A stretch of DNA of 64,000 nucleotides from Streptomyces sp. AC1-42W (GTDB lineage: Bacteria; Actinomycetota; Actinomycetes; Streptomycetales; Streptomycetaceae). Below the pieces are notes generated by a model that saw only the letters and a program-made list of their open reading frames with translations, did not search any database and was not told the DNA's origin. Below are positions 54,405 through 62,981 of this stretch, one piece after another. The stretch is from positions 1,074,001 through 1,138,000 of the forward strand of contig NZ_QKWY01000001.1 of the NCBI RefSeq assembly GCF_003248355.1, read 5' to 3'. A program made the translations under genes and the position numbers. Each line of letters opens with the position of its first letter. The first letter of the stretch is position 1.

Positions 54405-55286
54405 ATGAGTGTGGATGAGGTCGGCAAGGACCGGAACGCCGACAACGACACGGCCGAACACGGTTGGGACGTCGACCCCGAGGACGAATCGGGCGTGGCC
54501 GTGGTCGCCGCCGTGGGTCGGCAACTCAAGGCCTGGCGCGAGGCGGCGGGCCTGCGGGCCGCCGAGTTCGGGGCGGTGATCGGGTACGGGGAGGACCTGG
54601 TCTACAAGGTCGAGGGCGGCCGGCGGATTCCCCGCCCGGAGTACATGGACAAGGCCGACGACGCTCTGGGCGCGAACGGCAAGATCGCCGTGATGAAGCA
54701 GGACCTGGCGGTGGTCCGGTACCCGAAGAAGATCCGGGACCTGGCCAAGATGGAGGCCCAGGCGGTGGAGCTGGCCGCCTACCACCACCACAACATCAAC
54801 GGTCTGCTGCAGACCGAGGCGCATATGCGGGCCCTCTTCGCGGGGTGGCTGCCCGCGTACACACGGGACGAACTGGAACGAGTAGTTGCCGCGCGACTGG
54901 CTCGGCGAGCGATTTTCGACCGCGAGCCGGGCCCCGCGCTCAGCTTCGTACAGGAAGAGGTGACGCTGCGCCGTCCTGTCGGGGGCACGACGGTATGGCG
55001 TGAGCAACTGGAACGGCTCCTGGAGCTGGCGCAGTTGCGGAACGTGTCGATTCAGGTGGTGCCGACCCAACGTGAGGAGCACCCTGGGACCGGTGGTCTT
55101 ATCGAAGTCCTGAAGTTTCCTGACGGCAGCGCGGTAGGACGCTCCGAGGGGGCTTTCGGCGGCCGCCCGGTTTCCGATCCGAAGCAGCTCAGAATCCTGG
55201 AGCTGCGCTATGGGATGATCCGGGCCCAGGCCCTCTCCCCAAGGGAGTCACTGGTCTTCATCGAGCAATTGCTGGGAGAGACATGA
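54405..55286 (+). CDS. XRE-family regulator with DUF5753 (WhiJ-like, second)
   Basis: 293 residues. HTH at about 40-95 (VGRQLKAWREAAGLRAAEFGAVIG, YKVEGGRRIPRPEYMDKAD), then DUF5753 (NINGLLQTEAHMRALFAGWLP, FVQEEVTLRRPVGG, NVSIQVVPTQREEHPG). The ATG at 54405 follows GTGGGGTACGG. ATGA overlap with the DUF397 gene shows they form a unit. It is only distantly similar to the copy in the 47.8-50.5 kb insert. Confidence 0.88.
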   Translation: MSVDEVGKDRNADNDTAEHGWDVDPEDESGVAVVAAVGRQLKAWREAAGLRAAEFGAVIGYGEDLVYKVEGGRRIPRPEYMDKADDALGANGKIAVMKQDLAVVRYPKKIRDLAKMEAQAVELAAYHHHNINGLLQTEAHMRALFAGWLPAYTRDELERVVAARLARRAIFDREPGPALSFVQEEVTLRRPVGGTTVWREQLERLLELAQLRNVSIQVVPTQREEHPGTGGLIEVLKFPDGSAVGRSEGAFGGRPVSDPKQLRILELRYGMIRAQALSPRESLVFIEQLLGET

Positions 55287-55492
55287 TCGACAAGCCCTCC
55301 GACGGGAAGGCCGCAGAGGCCACTTGGTTCCGGAGCAGCTACAGCAGCAGTGGCGACGGGAACGACTGCGTCGAGGTCGCCGCCACCCCCGGCCTCGTCC
55401 TCGTACGGGACTCCAAGGACATCCACCGCCCCCACCTCACCCACGCCCCGCACGCCTGGGCGGCCTTCGTCGCGCACACCTCGAAGGGCTGA
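55283..55492 (+). CDS. DUF397 protein
   Basis: 69 residues with the standard pattern ATWFRSSYSSSGDGNDCVEVA, VLVRDSKD and WAAFVAH. Partner of the overlapping XRE regulator gene. Confidence 0.92.
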   Translation: MIDKPSDGKAAEATWFRSSYSSSGDGNDCVEVAATPGLVLVRDSKDIHRPHLTHAPHAWAAFVAHTSKG

Positions 55493-55613
55493 GGGGACCG
55501 CACCGCGTTCCTGCGCCGGGCGACCGCGACGGCATGTTCATGTCCGCGACGGCGCCCGGCCTGCCCGGGCCGTGCGCCCCATGGCCGGGGGCGCAAGCTG
55601 TCAGACTGGCTGG

Positions 55614-56783
55614 ATGCAGGACATCAACCACTTCTCGCTGACGAGGGTGCGGCTCAGGCACTACCGCAGTATCGCGGAGGCCGACGTCGACCTGGGGCGG
55701 CTGCTGCTGCTCGTAGGGCCCAACGGGTCGGGCAAGAGCAACTTCCTCGACGCGTTGAGGCTGCTCTCCGACGCGTTGCAGACCTCGCTCGACCAGGCGC
55801 TGCGGACCCGGGGCGGAGTGGCGGAGGTCCGCAGGCGGTCGACCGGGCATCCGACGCACTTCTCCATCGACCTGGAGTTCCGGGGGCCCGGATTCGAGGG
55901 CGCGTACGGGTTCGAGGTCGCAGCGGTGCGCGGCGGGGGCTTCCGGGTGTCCAGGGAGAACTGCGCGGTACGTACCGACGCGGAAGGCTCCGAAGGAGAA
56001 CGCCGCGCGGACGCCCACTTCCGCATCGACAAGGGGGCGCTGACGGACGCTTCCGAGCCGGTGATGCCACCGGTGAGCGGGCAGCGCCTGTATCTCGTGT
56101 CCGCGGCGGGACTCGACGCCTTTCGCCCGGTCTTCGACGGCCTCGCCGGCATCAGCGTGTTCAGTCTCAACCCGGATGTGATGCGCCAACCACAGACGCC
56201 CGACACGGGCGAGTTCCTGCATCGTGACGGTGCCAACATCGCCAGCGTGCTGCACCGGCTCGAACCGGCCGACAAGCGGAGGATCGAGGAGTACTTGCAG
56301 CAGATCGTCCCCGGCATGCACGAGGTGTCCCGGACCGAGCTGGGCAACTGGGAGACGCTGGAGTTCGCCCAGGACGTTCCCGGCGCGAAGAATCCGTGGC
56401 GCTTCCCGGCCCAGTCGGTCTCGGACGGCACCCTGCGTGCCCTCGGCGTGCTGGTGGCGCTGTTCGCGGGGACCGGCCCCACACTCAGCACGGTCGGGAT
56501 CGAGGAGCCGGAAAGCGCGCTGCACCCTGCGGCGGCGGGTGTCCTGCTGGACGCGCTGCGCGATGCGAGCGAGCGGCGCCAGGTGATCGTGACGAGCCAC
56601 AGCCCCGACCTGCTGGACCGGCACGACTTCGAGCTTTCCCAGCTGCGCGCGGTTCGTTCGATAGCCGGTGAGACGAGGATCGGCCCACTGGACGAGGCGG
56701 GGTCCTTGGCCATGCGGGAACAGCTCTACACGCCGGGGGAACTGCTCCGGACGGACCAGTTGCTGCCGGAGGCCGCTCGGTGA
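55614..56783 (+). CDS. AAA_21 / OLD-like ATPase
   Basis: 389 residues. ABC-type ATPase of the OLD/RecF group: RYRSIAEADVDL-like N-terminus (LRHYRSIAEADVDLG), Walker A VGPNGSGKSN (about 34-43), signature-like QSVSDGTLRALGVL, Walker B VGIEEPESALHP and switch His in VIVTSHSPDLLD. It lacks a TOPRIM domain of its own, but the overlapping next gene supplies a TOPRIM-like protein. Together they resemble a split OLD nuclease, a family used in phage defence. Confidence 0.88.
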   Translation: MQDINHFSLTRVRLRHYRSIAEADVDLGRLLLLVGPNGSGKSNFLDALRLLSDALQTSLDQALRTRGGVAEVRRRSTGHPTHFSIDLEFRGPGFEGAYGFEVAAVRGGGFRVSRENCAVRTDAEGSEGERRADAHFRIDKGALTDASEPVMPPVSGQRLYLVSAAGLDAFRPVFDGLAGISVFSLNPDVMRQPQTPDTGEFLHRDGANIASVLHRLEPADKRRIEEYLQQIVPGMHEVSRTELGNWETLEFAQDVPGAKNPWRFPAQSVSDGTLRALGVLVALFAGTGPTLSTVGIEEPESALHPAAAGVLLDALRDASERRQVIVTSHSPDLLDRHDFELSQLRAVRSIAGETRIGPLDEAGSLAMREQLYTPGELLRTDQLLPEAAR

Positions 56784-57376
56784 CCGTGCCGGTGATCGCC
56801 CCGATCGTGGAAGGGCACGGAGAAGTGGCGGCGGTGCGGGAGCTCGTCAGCCGCATCGCCGCTGAATTCCATGACACGTATGCGGAGGTGGCTCAGCCTT
56901 TTCGGCTCGACTCGGGGAAGATGCGGAAGCCGGACGAACTGGGCAAGGCGATCCGCTTCCAGGCCGCGCGGGTGCGAGGTGGTGGCGGCGTGCTGGTCCT
57001 CCGGGACGGTGACGACAGCGACGTCACCTGCCCGGTCGAGCTGGCCCGCATGCTGGCACCCGACGTGGGGCTGGTCACCGTTCCAGTCGAGATCGTGATC
57101 GCGCGTCATGAATACGAGGCATGGTTCCTGGCGGCTGCCGAATCGCTGCGAGGGCACTCCGCGGTGAGGGACGATGCGGTCTTCCCGGATGACCCGGAAG
57201 CCAGGCGCGGGGCCAAGAGCCGGCTGGAAGGGCTGATGACGGAGTCGTACAAGGAGACGCTGCACCAGGCGAGGTTCTCCGGAGTCATGGATCTCCGGCT
57301 GGCCGCCGACCGCAGCCGGTCGTTTCGACGGATGATCCACGCGGTGGAACTCCTGCTCGGCCAGGACAGGCCCTAG
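56780..57376 (+). CDS. DUF4276-family TOPRIM-like protein
   Basis: 198 residues. VEGHGE near the N-terminus and VLRDGDDSD after a helical stretch match the Glu and DxD metal ligands of a TOPRIM fold; HEYEAWFLA and DLRLAADRSRSFRRM are typical of DUF4276. It starts with a GTGA overlap on the ATPase gene, so the two are made together. Likely the nuclease half of an ATPase/TOPRIM system. The defence role is inference. Confidence 0.82.
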   Translation: MTVPVIAPIVEGHGEVAAVRELVSRIAAEFHDTYAEVAQPFRLDSGKMRKPDELGKAIRFQAARVRGGGGVLVLRDGDDSDVTCPVELARMLAPDVGLVTVPVEIVIARHEYEAWFLAAAESLRGHSAVRDDAVFPDDPEARRGAKSRLEGLMTESYKETLHQARFSGVMDLRLAADRSRSFRRMIHAVELLLGQDRP

Positions 57377-57448
57377 CCTCCCCGACCGGGCCGGCGCGCC
57401 GTCCGGCAGAATGGACGGGAAACCGGGCGGGCGGGCACAAGGAGCGTC

Positions 57449-57913
57449 GTGGGCGGGCAGCATGTACATCTGGCTTCCACCGAGGCCGTCGTCACCGCTG
57501 TGCGGGAGGTCGCGCGGGAGTACAACCTGGAGGTCGCCGTCACGGACGACATCGGGGCCGATCGGACCTCGCGGCGCGCCTCGGCGGGGGCGTTCGCCGT
57601 GGTGGACGCGGACGGCTCGCTGCCGCACGAGGCGTTCATCGAGCTGGGCGGGGCGCCTGCCGTGACCGTGCAGGTGTTTCCGGAGGACGACGCGCGGATC
57701 ACCGTGGACGGGGTGGTGTTCGACGACGTGCCCCGCGACTCGGTGCCGGCGTTCCTGCGGTCGGTGTACGGAGGGATGGCCCACGTGAAGCGGGGGCGGT
57801 TCCTCCTGTCGGGGGAGTGGCTCGTCGTGCCGTTGCCGGGGGACGAGACGTACAAGGAGCTGGTGCCCCGCATACAGCTCTCTCCCTGGATGGCCCGCAG
57901 CATCCGCGGCTGA
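57449..57913 (+). CDS. hypothetical protein
   Basis: 154 residues from a GTG after AAGGAGC. Mixed alpha/beta (EAVVTAVREVAREYNLEVAVT, AVTVQVFPEDDARITVDGV, FLLSGEWLVVPLPGDETYKELV). No family recognised. It lies 72 bp after the DUF4276 gene and 20 bp before a methyltransferase gene and may be co-transcribed with either. Confidence 0.7.
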   Translation: MGGQHVHLASTEAVVTAVREVAREYNLEVAVTDDIGADRTSRRASAGAFAVVDADGSLPHEAFIELGGAPAVTVQVFPEDDARITVDGVVFDDVPRDSVPAFLRSVYGGMAHVKRGRFLLSGEWLVVPLPGDETYKELVPRIQLSPWMARSIRG

Positions 57914-57933
57914 GACTACTGAGGGGACGACAC

Positions 57934-58740
57934 ATGACCGCGTTCGACGTGATGGAGCGGCGGATCTGGGACGGGCAGGCCGCGAGCTACGCCCGCACCG
58001 CCGCCCCGCTCTGCGTCCGTACCGTGCCCGCCCTGCTGGACGCCGCCGGTGTCACGGCCGGGACGCGCCTGCTCGACGTGGGGTGCGGCACCGGCAGCGT
58101 GACCGCGGCGGCCCTCGCGCGGGGCGCCGCCGTCCGGGCCGTGGACGCCGAGCCCGACATGGTCGCCGCCACCCGGCGGTCCGCGCCCGCGGCCGAGGTG
58201 CGCGCCGGGACCCTGCCCCGACTGCCGTACGAGGACGCCGAGTTCGACGCGGTCGTGGGCAACTTCGTGCTCAACCACGTCGGCCGCCCCCTGGACGCCC
58301 TCGTCGAGATGCGCCGGGTCGCTCGCCCCGGCGGCCGGATCGCCGTCACGGTGTGGCAGCTGCCCGGCACCCCGGGGCAGACGCTGGTCGGGCGGGCCGC
58401 CAAGGCGGCCGGGCTCACCCGGCCCGACTGGCTGGCCACGGTCGACGAGGAACTCAACTTCCCGCGCACCCCGGACGGGCTGGCCGCACTGCTCAAGGCC
58501 GCCGGGTTCGCGGACGTCCGGGGCGACACGTACGCCTGGGACCACCGCGTCGATCCGGAGGAGTGGTGGGCGGGCCCCGCCGCCGGGATCGGGGCGGTCG
58601 GCGGGATGGTCACCGCCGCCGGGCCCGAGGGCGCCGCGGCGGCCAAGCGGGAGTACGACGCGCTGTGCCGCGAGTTCCTCACGGACGACGGGCTGCTGGC
58701 CCTGCCGCACGCGGCGGTGCTCGTTCAGGGCAGCGTGTAG
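57934..58740 (+). CDS. class I SAM-dependent methyltransferase
   Basis: 268 residues. Motif I LLDVGCGTGSV, VDAEPDMVAATR, FDAVVGNFVLNHVGRPL and RPGGRIAVTVWQ of the UbiE/Methyltransf_11 type. GAGGGG precedes the ATG. Substrate unknown. The last 16 bases overlap the convergent phosphatase gene. Confidence 0.9.
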   Translation: MTAFDVMERRIWDGQAASYARTAAPLCVRTVPALLDAAGVTAGTRLLDVGCGTGSVTAAALARGAAVRAVDAEPDMVAATRRSAPAAEVRAGTLPRLPYEDAEFDAVVGNFVLNHVGRPLDALVEMRRVARPGGRIAVTVWQLPGTPGQTLVGRAAKAAGLTRPDWLATVDEELNFPRTPDGLAALLKAAGFADVRGDTYAWDHRVDPEEWWAGPAAGIGAVGGMVTAAGPEGAAAAKREYDALCREFLTDDGLLALPHAAVLVQGSV

Positions 58741-59267
58741 GAGACGCCCGGCTGCCACGGCGGCGGGTGCGCGACGAGGCTCTCCAGCCGGGCACCGGCG
58801 AGCAGGCAGTCCAGCGCCCAGCGGTTCGCCGAGTGGGCGATCAGGAGGACCCGGCCCCCGTCCCACGCGGCCCCGAGGTCGCGCAGGAACGCGGCCGTCG
58901 CCTCGACCACGTCCCGGTAGCTCTGGCCGCCGCCGGGCCAGGGGCGGTCGATGTGGCGGGTGCGCAGCGGATGCAGGACCGAGGTCGGGGCGCCGTTCAG
59001 GTCCCCGTAGTCGCACTCGCGCAGGCGGGCGTCCCGGAGGAGCACCGGGGTGTCCGTCCCGGCGAAGGCGATGCGGGCCGTTTCCACGGCGCGGGCCAGG
59101 TCCGAGGTGTAGACGGCGTCGAGTCCGGTGCCGCGCCGCCGGTCGCCCAGTTCGGCGGCCTGGCGGCGCCCGGTCTCCGAGAGCCGCCCCGGCAGCCACC
59201 CCGTGGCGATGCCGGCCTCGTTGTCGGTGGTCGTGGCGTGCGACTCGTACACGATCCGGACGGGCAT
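58725..59267 (-). CDS. histidine phosphatase-family protein with altered RHG motif
   Basis: 180 residues of phosphoglycerate-mutase-like fold: YTSDLARAVETARIAF, RDARLRECDYGDLNG and the second His in LLIAHSANRWAL. The usual RHG at the N-terminus is replaced by ESHATTTDNEAG: the His is kept but the Arg is gone. It may be a reduced-activity or non-phosphatase member. Confidence 0.82.
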   Translation of the reverse strand: MPVRIVYESHATTTDNEAGIATGWLPGRLSETGRRQAAELGDRRRGTGLDAVYTSDLARAVETARIAFAGTDTPVLLRDARLRECDYGDLNGAPTSVLHPLRTRHIDRPWPGGGQSYRDVVEATAAFLRDLGAAWDGGRVLLIAHSANRWALDCLLAGARLESLVAHPPPWQPGVSYTLP

Positions 59268-59287
59268 GGCGGCTCCGCGGCGGGGAA

Positions 59288-59306
59288 GAGGCGCGGGACG
59301 CGCCTC
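59288..59306 (-). terminator. hairpin at the 3' end of the first LCP gene
   Basis: GAGGCGCG / CGCGCCTC with a 3-base loop, overlapping the stop codon of the LCP gene. Confidence 0.45.
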
Positions 59307-60630
59307 AGTTCTCGGTGACCGTGACCTTCTCGTCGTTCTTGAGCTGCTCGACCAGCTGCTTCACCTTCGCCTTGTCCCAGGCCAGGTTGCCGCCCACCGA
59401 GCCCGCGATCGGCATGTTCATCGAGGTGCCGTCGCCGCCCGTGACGCCCTTCATCGCGAAGAACATCCTGCCGAGCGACCACAGGGACATGTCCTTGTCC
59501 ACGACCAGTGTGTCCAGGCCGGCGCCCATCGTCGGGTACAGCTTGAACGGGTTGATGATCGTGGAGAACGTCGCCGTCTGACTGGCCAGCGCCGCGAGGA
59601 ACTTCTGCTGGTTCTTCGTACGGTCCAGGTCCGAGGTGAAGGCGTGGCGGGTGCGGACGAAGGCCAGCGCCTCCTGGCCGTTGAGCGTCTGCTTGCCGGC
59701 CTGGAAGTCGGCGCCCGAGTACTTGTCCTTGAACGCCTTCGGAATGTCCAGCTCCACCCCGCCGATCGCGTCCACGATCTTGGCGAAGCCGCCGAAGCCG
59801 ATCTCGACGTAGTGGTCGATGCGCAGGCCGGTGTTGAACTCCACGGTCCGCACCAGCAGCTCGGGGCCGTCCGTCGCGTACGCGGCGTTCAGCTTCGTCG
59901 TACGGCCGGTGGCCGGGTACTTCTTGCCGGACTCCGAGCCGATGAACGACGGGATCTCCACGTTGGAGTCACGCGGCAGCGAGACCAGCGTGGGGCCGTT
60001 GTCGCCGGTGTGCAGGATCATCATCGAGTCGGTCCGCTTGCCCTCGGCCGAACCCGTGTGGAGGCGCTTCTTGTCCTCCGCCGTCATGCCCGCGCGGCTG
60101 TCCGAGCCCACGATCAGGTAGTTCGTCCCCTTGCCCGCCTCCGGCCGCTCGATGACCTTGGACAGGTCCACCGCGCGGTTCAGCTTCGAGTCGGCCCAGA
60201 AGTACGTGCCGATGGACACCCCGAGCAGCGCCACGACCAGGACCAGCGCGCCGATCCTGATCCGGCGGCCCCAGTTCGGCGCCGGGCGGGACCGGCCCTG
60301 GAGGTGACCCCGGTCACCGCCGCCGGCACCCGAGCCATGACCTGCGCTGTGACCCGCGCCACGGCCGCCGCCCGGTGCCCCGTAGACCTGGCCCGTGTTG
60401 TAGCCGCTGTCGTAGCCCTCGCCGTACTGCGGCTGCCCGTCGTCGTAACCGGCGGGCTGCTGCGGCACCGGGCGCTGCCTCGGCGGCGCGGGGCGCTGCT
60501 GGGGCGGGGCGGGGCGGCGCCGCACGTGCGGCATCGAGCGCGCGCTCTCGGGGCGCTCGCTCGCACTTCCCCGCCCGTAGCGGTCACCGCTGCGGTTGTC
60601 GCCGGTCCAGCCCTCGGGCCAATCGTTCAT
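59305..60630 (-). CDS. LytR-CpsA-Psr (LCP) family protein 1
   Basis: 441 residues. A long cytosolic Gly/Pro/Gln-rich N-terminus (1-120), one membrane segment (IGALVLVVALLGVSIGTYFW) and an extracellular LCP domain with the conserved Arg/Asp residues: GSDSR, RTDSMMILH, VSLPRDSNVEIP and FVRTRHAF. LCP proteins ligate polyprenyl-linked glycopolymers to peptidoglycan. No C-terminal LytR_C domain, unlike the next two. Weak ribosome site at 60630. Confidence 0.92.
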   Translation of the reverse strand: MNDWPEGWTGDNRSGDRYGRGSASERPESARSMPHVRRRPAPPQQRPAPPRQRPVPQQPAGYDDGQPQYGEGYDSGYNTGQVYGAPGGGRGAGHSAGHGSGAGGGDRGHLQGRSRPAPNWGRRIRIGALVLVVALLGVSIGTYFWADSKLNRAVDLSKVIERPEAGKGTNYLIVGSDSRAGMTAEDKKRLHTGSAEGKRTDSMMILHTGDNGPTLVSLPRDSNVEIPSFIGSESGKKYPATGRTTKLNAAYATDGPELLVRTVEFNTGLRIDHYVEIGFGGFAKIVDAIGGVELDIPKAFKDKYSGADFQAGKQTLNGQEALAFVRTRHAFTSDLDRTKNQQKFLAALASQTATFSTIINPFKLYPTMGAGLDTLVVDKDMSLWSLGRMFFAMKGVTGGDGTSMNMPIAGSVGGNLAWDKAKVKQLVEQLKNDEKVTVTEN

Positions 60631-60749
60631 ACGGACCAGTGTGCCGGTCGGGGACACCCCTCTTACAGGGAGTACGGAAAATCGGGCCACGGCTGTAGCG
60701 AAGCTGATGCATTGCGACGCATTCCGGGCCCCCGCATAAGGTGGACGGT

Positions 60750-61298
60750 ATGACAGATCAGGCTCCGCGCCCGGAGAGCGACATTCCGGCCAAGCCCACC
60801 GCGGCCTCCCGCACCACCCTCAGCCACATCATGACCGGCAGCGACACCAACCTCCTGGGTACCGTGCACGGCGGCGTGATCATGAAACTGGTGGACGACG
60901 CGGCGGGCGCCGTCGCCGGCCGGCACTCCGGCGGGCCCGCGGTCACCGCCTCGATGGACGAGATGGTCTTCCTGGAGCCGGTCCGCGTCGGCGACCTCGT
61001 CCACGTACGCGCCCAGGTCAACTGGACCGGCCGGTCCTCCATGGAGGTCGGCGTACGGGTCATGGCCGAGCGCTGGAACGAGTCGACGCCGGCCACCCAG
61101 GTCGGCAGCGCGTACCTGGTCTTCGCGGCGGTCGACGCGGACGGCCGGCCCCGGCCCGTACCGCAGGTCGTCCCCGAGACGGAGCGGGACAAGCGGCGCT
61201 ACCAGGAGGCACAGATCCGCCGCACCCACCGGCTGGCCCGGCGCCGCGCGATCCGGGAGCTGCGCGAGAAGCGGCTCGCGGAGGGCATCGAGGACTGA
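60750..61298 (+). CDS. acyl-CoA thioesterase (hotdog fold, YciA-like)
   Basis: 182 residues. LLGTVHGGVIMKLVDDAAG, TASMDEMVFLEPVRVGDLV and GSAYLVFAAVD define the hotdog acyl-CoA hydrolase group. The basic C-terminal extension (residues 150-182) is longer than usual. Releases CoA from medium/long acyl-CoA. It lies alone on the plus strand between LCP genes. Confidence 0.92.
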   Translation: MTDQAPRPESDIPAKPTAASRTTLSHIMTGSDTNLLGTVHGGVIMKLVDDAAGAVAGRHSGGPAVTASMDEMVFLEPVRVGDLVHVRAQVNWTGRSSMEVGVRVMAERWNESTPATQVGSAYLVFAAVDADGRPRPVPQVVPETERDKRRYQEAQIRRTHRLARRRAIRELREKRLAEGIED

Positions 61299-61359
61299 CG
61301 GCGGCCCGCCGCCTTCCCGTCCGCCCGCCGCCTTCCCCGTCCGCCCCACGGGCACCCGT

Positions 61360-62826
61360 CTACGGGCACACCACCTCGTTCCCCTTCACCGCCCCGAACC
61401 TCCCCCCGTCCGGCTGCTCCGCGTCCACCCGGCGCACCGTGTGGGAGTCCTCGCCCGCCGTCACCCGCATCGTCGCCCCCTGCCCCGTGACCGCCCGCAG
61501 CTCCGCCCCCGGCAGCGCCGCCGCCAGGGTCTTCGCGGACCGGTCCCAGCGGGGGTCGTACGTCACCAGGGTCCGCTTCAGGTCGTGCTGCGGCGCGGTG
61601 AGCGGGGCGCGGGTGGTGTCGAAGCCGGTGGCGTGCAGCGCGGCGTCCACGGCGGAGCCGAGGCCGTCCTGCGCGGTGCCGTTGTAGACCTGGACCCGCA
61701 CCCGCTCCGGCGGCACGTCCACCTTCTTCGCCGGGGTCTTCTCGGCGGGCCGGGCGGTGGTCAGGGGTTTGTCCTCGCGCAGCGCGGTGAAGAGCCGCTT
61801 CGACTTCACCGGGTCCCACTTGACCGTGGAGCCGATGCCCTTGACCTGGTACGCGACATCGCCCATCGGCACCGAGGCGAACTCCGACGACGCGGCGGTG
61901 AAGCCGCGCAGCGCCCGGCCCAGGGAGAGCATCCGCTCCGTGTCCAGCCCCCGGTCGGCCCGTACCGACCTCAGCGTCGTCGAGACGACCTCGCGGAACT
62001 TCACCGGGTTCAGCAGCACCCCGCTGCTCGTCGCCTGCTCGATGAGCGAAGCCATGAACTTCTGCTGGCGCTGCATCCGGCCCAGGTCGGCGTCCCCGCC
62101 GATGTGCCGGGAGCGCACGTACTGGAGGGCCTGGCCGCCGTCGAGCCGGTGGGTGCCGGGGGCGAGGTCCAGGCCGGTGTAGGAGTCCTTCAGCGGGCGG
62201 GCGGTGCAGATCTCCACCCCGCCGACGGCGTCCACCGTGGTCATGAAGCTGGTGAAGTCGACCTCCAGGTAGTGGTCGATCTTGACGCCGGTCATGTGCT
62301 CGACCGTCCGCACGGTGAGGGCCGGCCCGCCCTCCGCGTACGCCGCGTTCAGCTTCACCGGGTGCGCCGCGTGCTCCTTGCCGGTGGTGCGGTCGCGGTG
62401 CGCGGGGATCTCCGCGTAACTGTCGCGCGGCAGACTGACGACGCTGGCGCGCTCCTCGTCGGCCGACAGATGCACCAGCATGATCGTGTCCGTGCAGTGG
62501 CAGGGCGCACCGCCCAGCCGGTACTTCCGCTTCTCGTCCTCGGTGATTTTGTCCCGGCCGTCGGTGCCGACGAGCAGCAGGTTCGTGCCGCGCCCGCCGG
62601 TGGGCCGGTTCTTCATGTCCTTGAACGGGTCGATGCGGTCGATCCCGCTCTCCAGGTTCGTCACCACCGCGTGCCCGATTCCGCCCGCCCCGAGCACGAG
62701 GACCGAGAGCCCGGTCGCCATCCGCGTCCCCCAGCGTGGCCGCCCGCCCCGCTTGCACCGCCGCCGGGGTCGCGGGGGCGCGGTCCGGGGCCGGACGGGA
62801 CGGGGGGAGCGGTGCGGCGTGGGCAT
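61360..62826 (-). CDS. LCP family protein 2 with LytR_C domain
   Basis: 488 residues. Basic cytosolic N-terminus (RRRCKRGGRPRWGTR), a membrane segment (MATGLSVLVLGAGGIGHAVV), an LCP domain (VGTDGRDK, CTDTIMLVHL, VSLPRDSYAEIP, YVRSRHIGGDADLGR) and a C-terminal LytR_C domain (RVQVYNGTAQDGLGSAV). GGAGG precedes the ATG. Likely glycopolymer ligase. Ends in a Cys-Pro after a basic stretch. Confidence 0.92.
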   Translation of the reverse strand: MPTPHRSPRPVRPRTAPPRPRRRCKRGGRPRWGTRMATGLSVLVLGAGGIGHAVVTNLESGIDRIDPFKDMKNRPTGGRGTNLLLVGTDGRDKITEDEKRKYRLGGAPCHCTDTIMLVHLSADEERASVVSLPRDSYAEIPAHRDRTTGKEHAAHPVKLNAAYAEGGPALTVRTVEHMTGVKIDHYLEVDFTSFMTTVDAVGGVEICTARPLKDSYTGLDLAPGTHRLDGGQALQYVRSRHIGGDADLGRMQRQQKFMASLIEQATSSGVLLNPVKFREVVSTTLRSVRADRGLDTERMLSLGRALRGFTAASSEFASVPMGDVAYQVKGIGSTVKWDPVKSKRLFTALREDKPLTTARPAEKTPAKKVDVPPERVRVQVYNGTAQDGLGSAVDAALHATGFDTTRAPLTAPQHDLKRTLVTYDPRWDRSAKTLAAALPGAELRAVTGQGATMRVTAGEDSHTVRRVDAEQPDGGRFGAVKGNEVVCP

Positions 62827-62931
62827 GGGGACACCTCCGCGGTGCGAGGGGGACCGTTAGCACAGTAGGCCCATACGATCCTCATCCCGGTAGGCCACTC
62901 GGCGGCGCGCACCGCCGTCCCCCATTCGCGG

Positions 62932-62966
62932 TAACGGGGCGCCCGGCCGGGCCGGGCGCCCCGTTA
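62932..62966. terminator. terminator between LCP genes 3 and 2
   Basis: Perfect 16-bp stem (arm TAACGGGGCGCCCGGC) with a 3-base loop, 15 bp past the stop of the third LCP gene. Confidence 0.88.
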
Positions 62967-62981
62967 TTGCTACCGCGTCGC

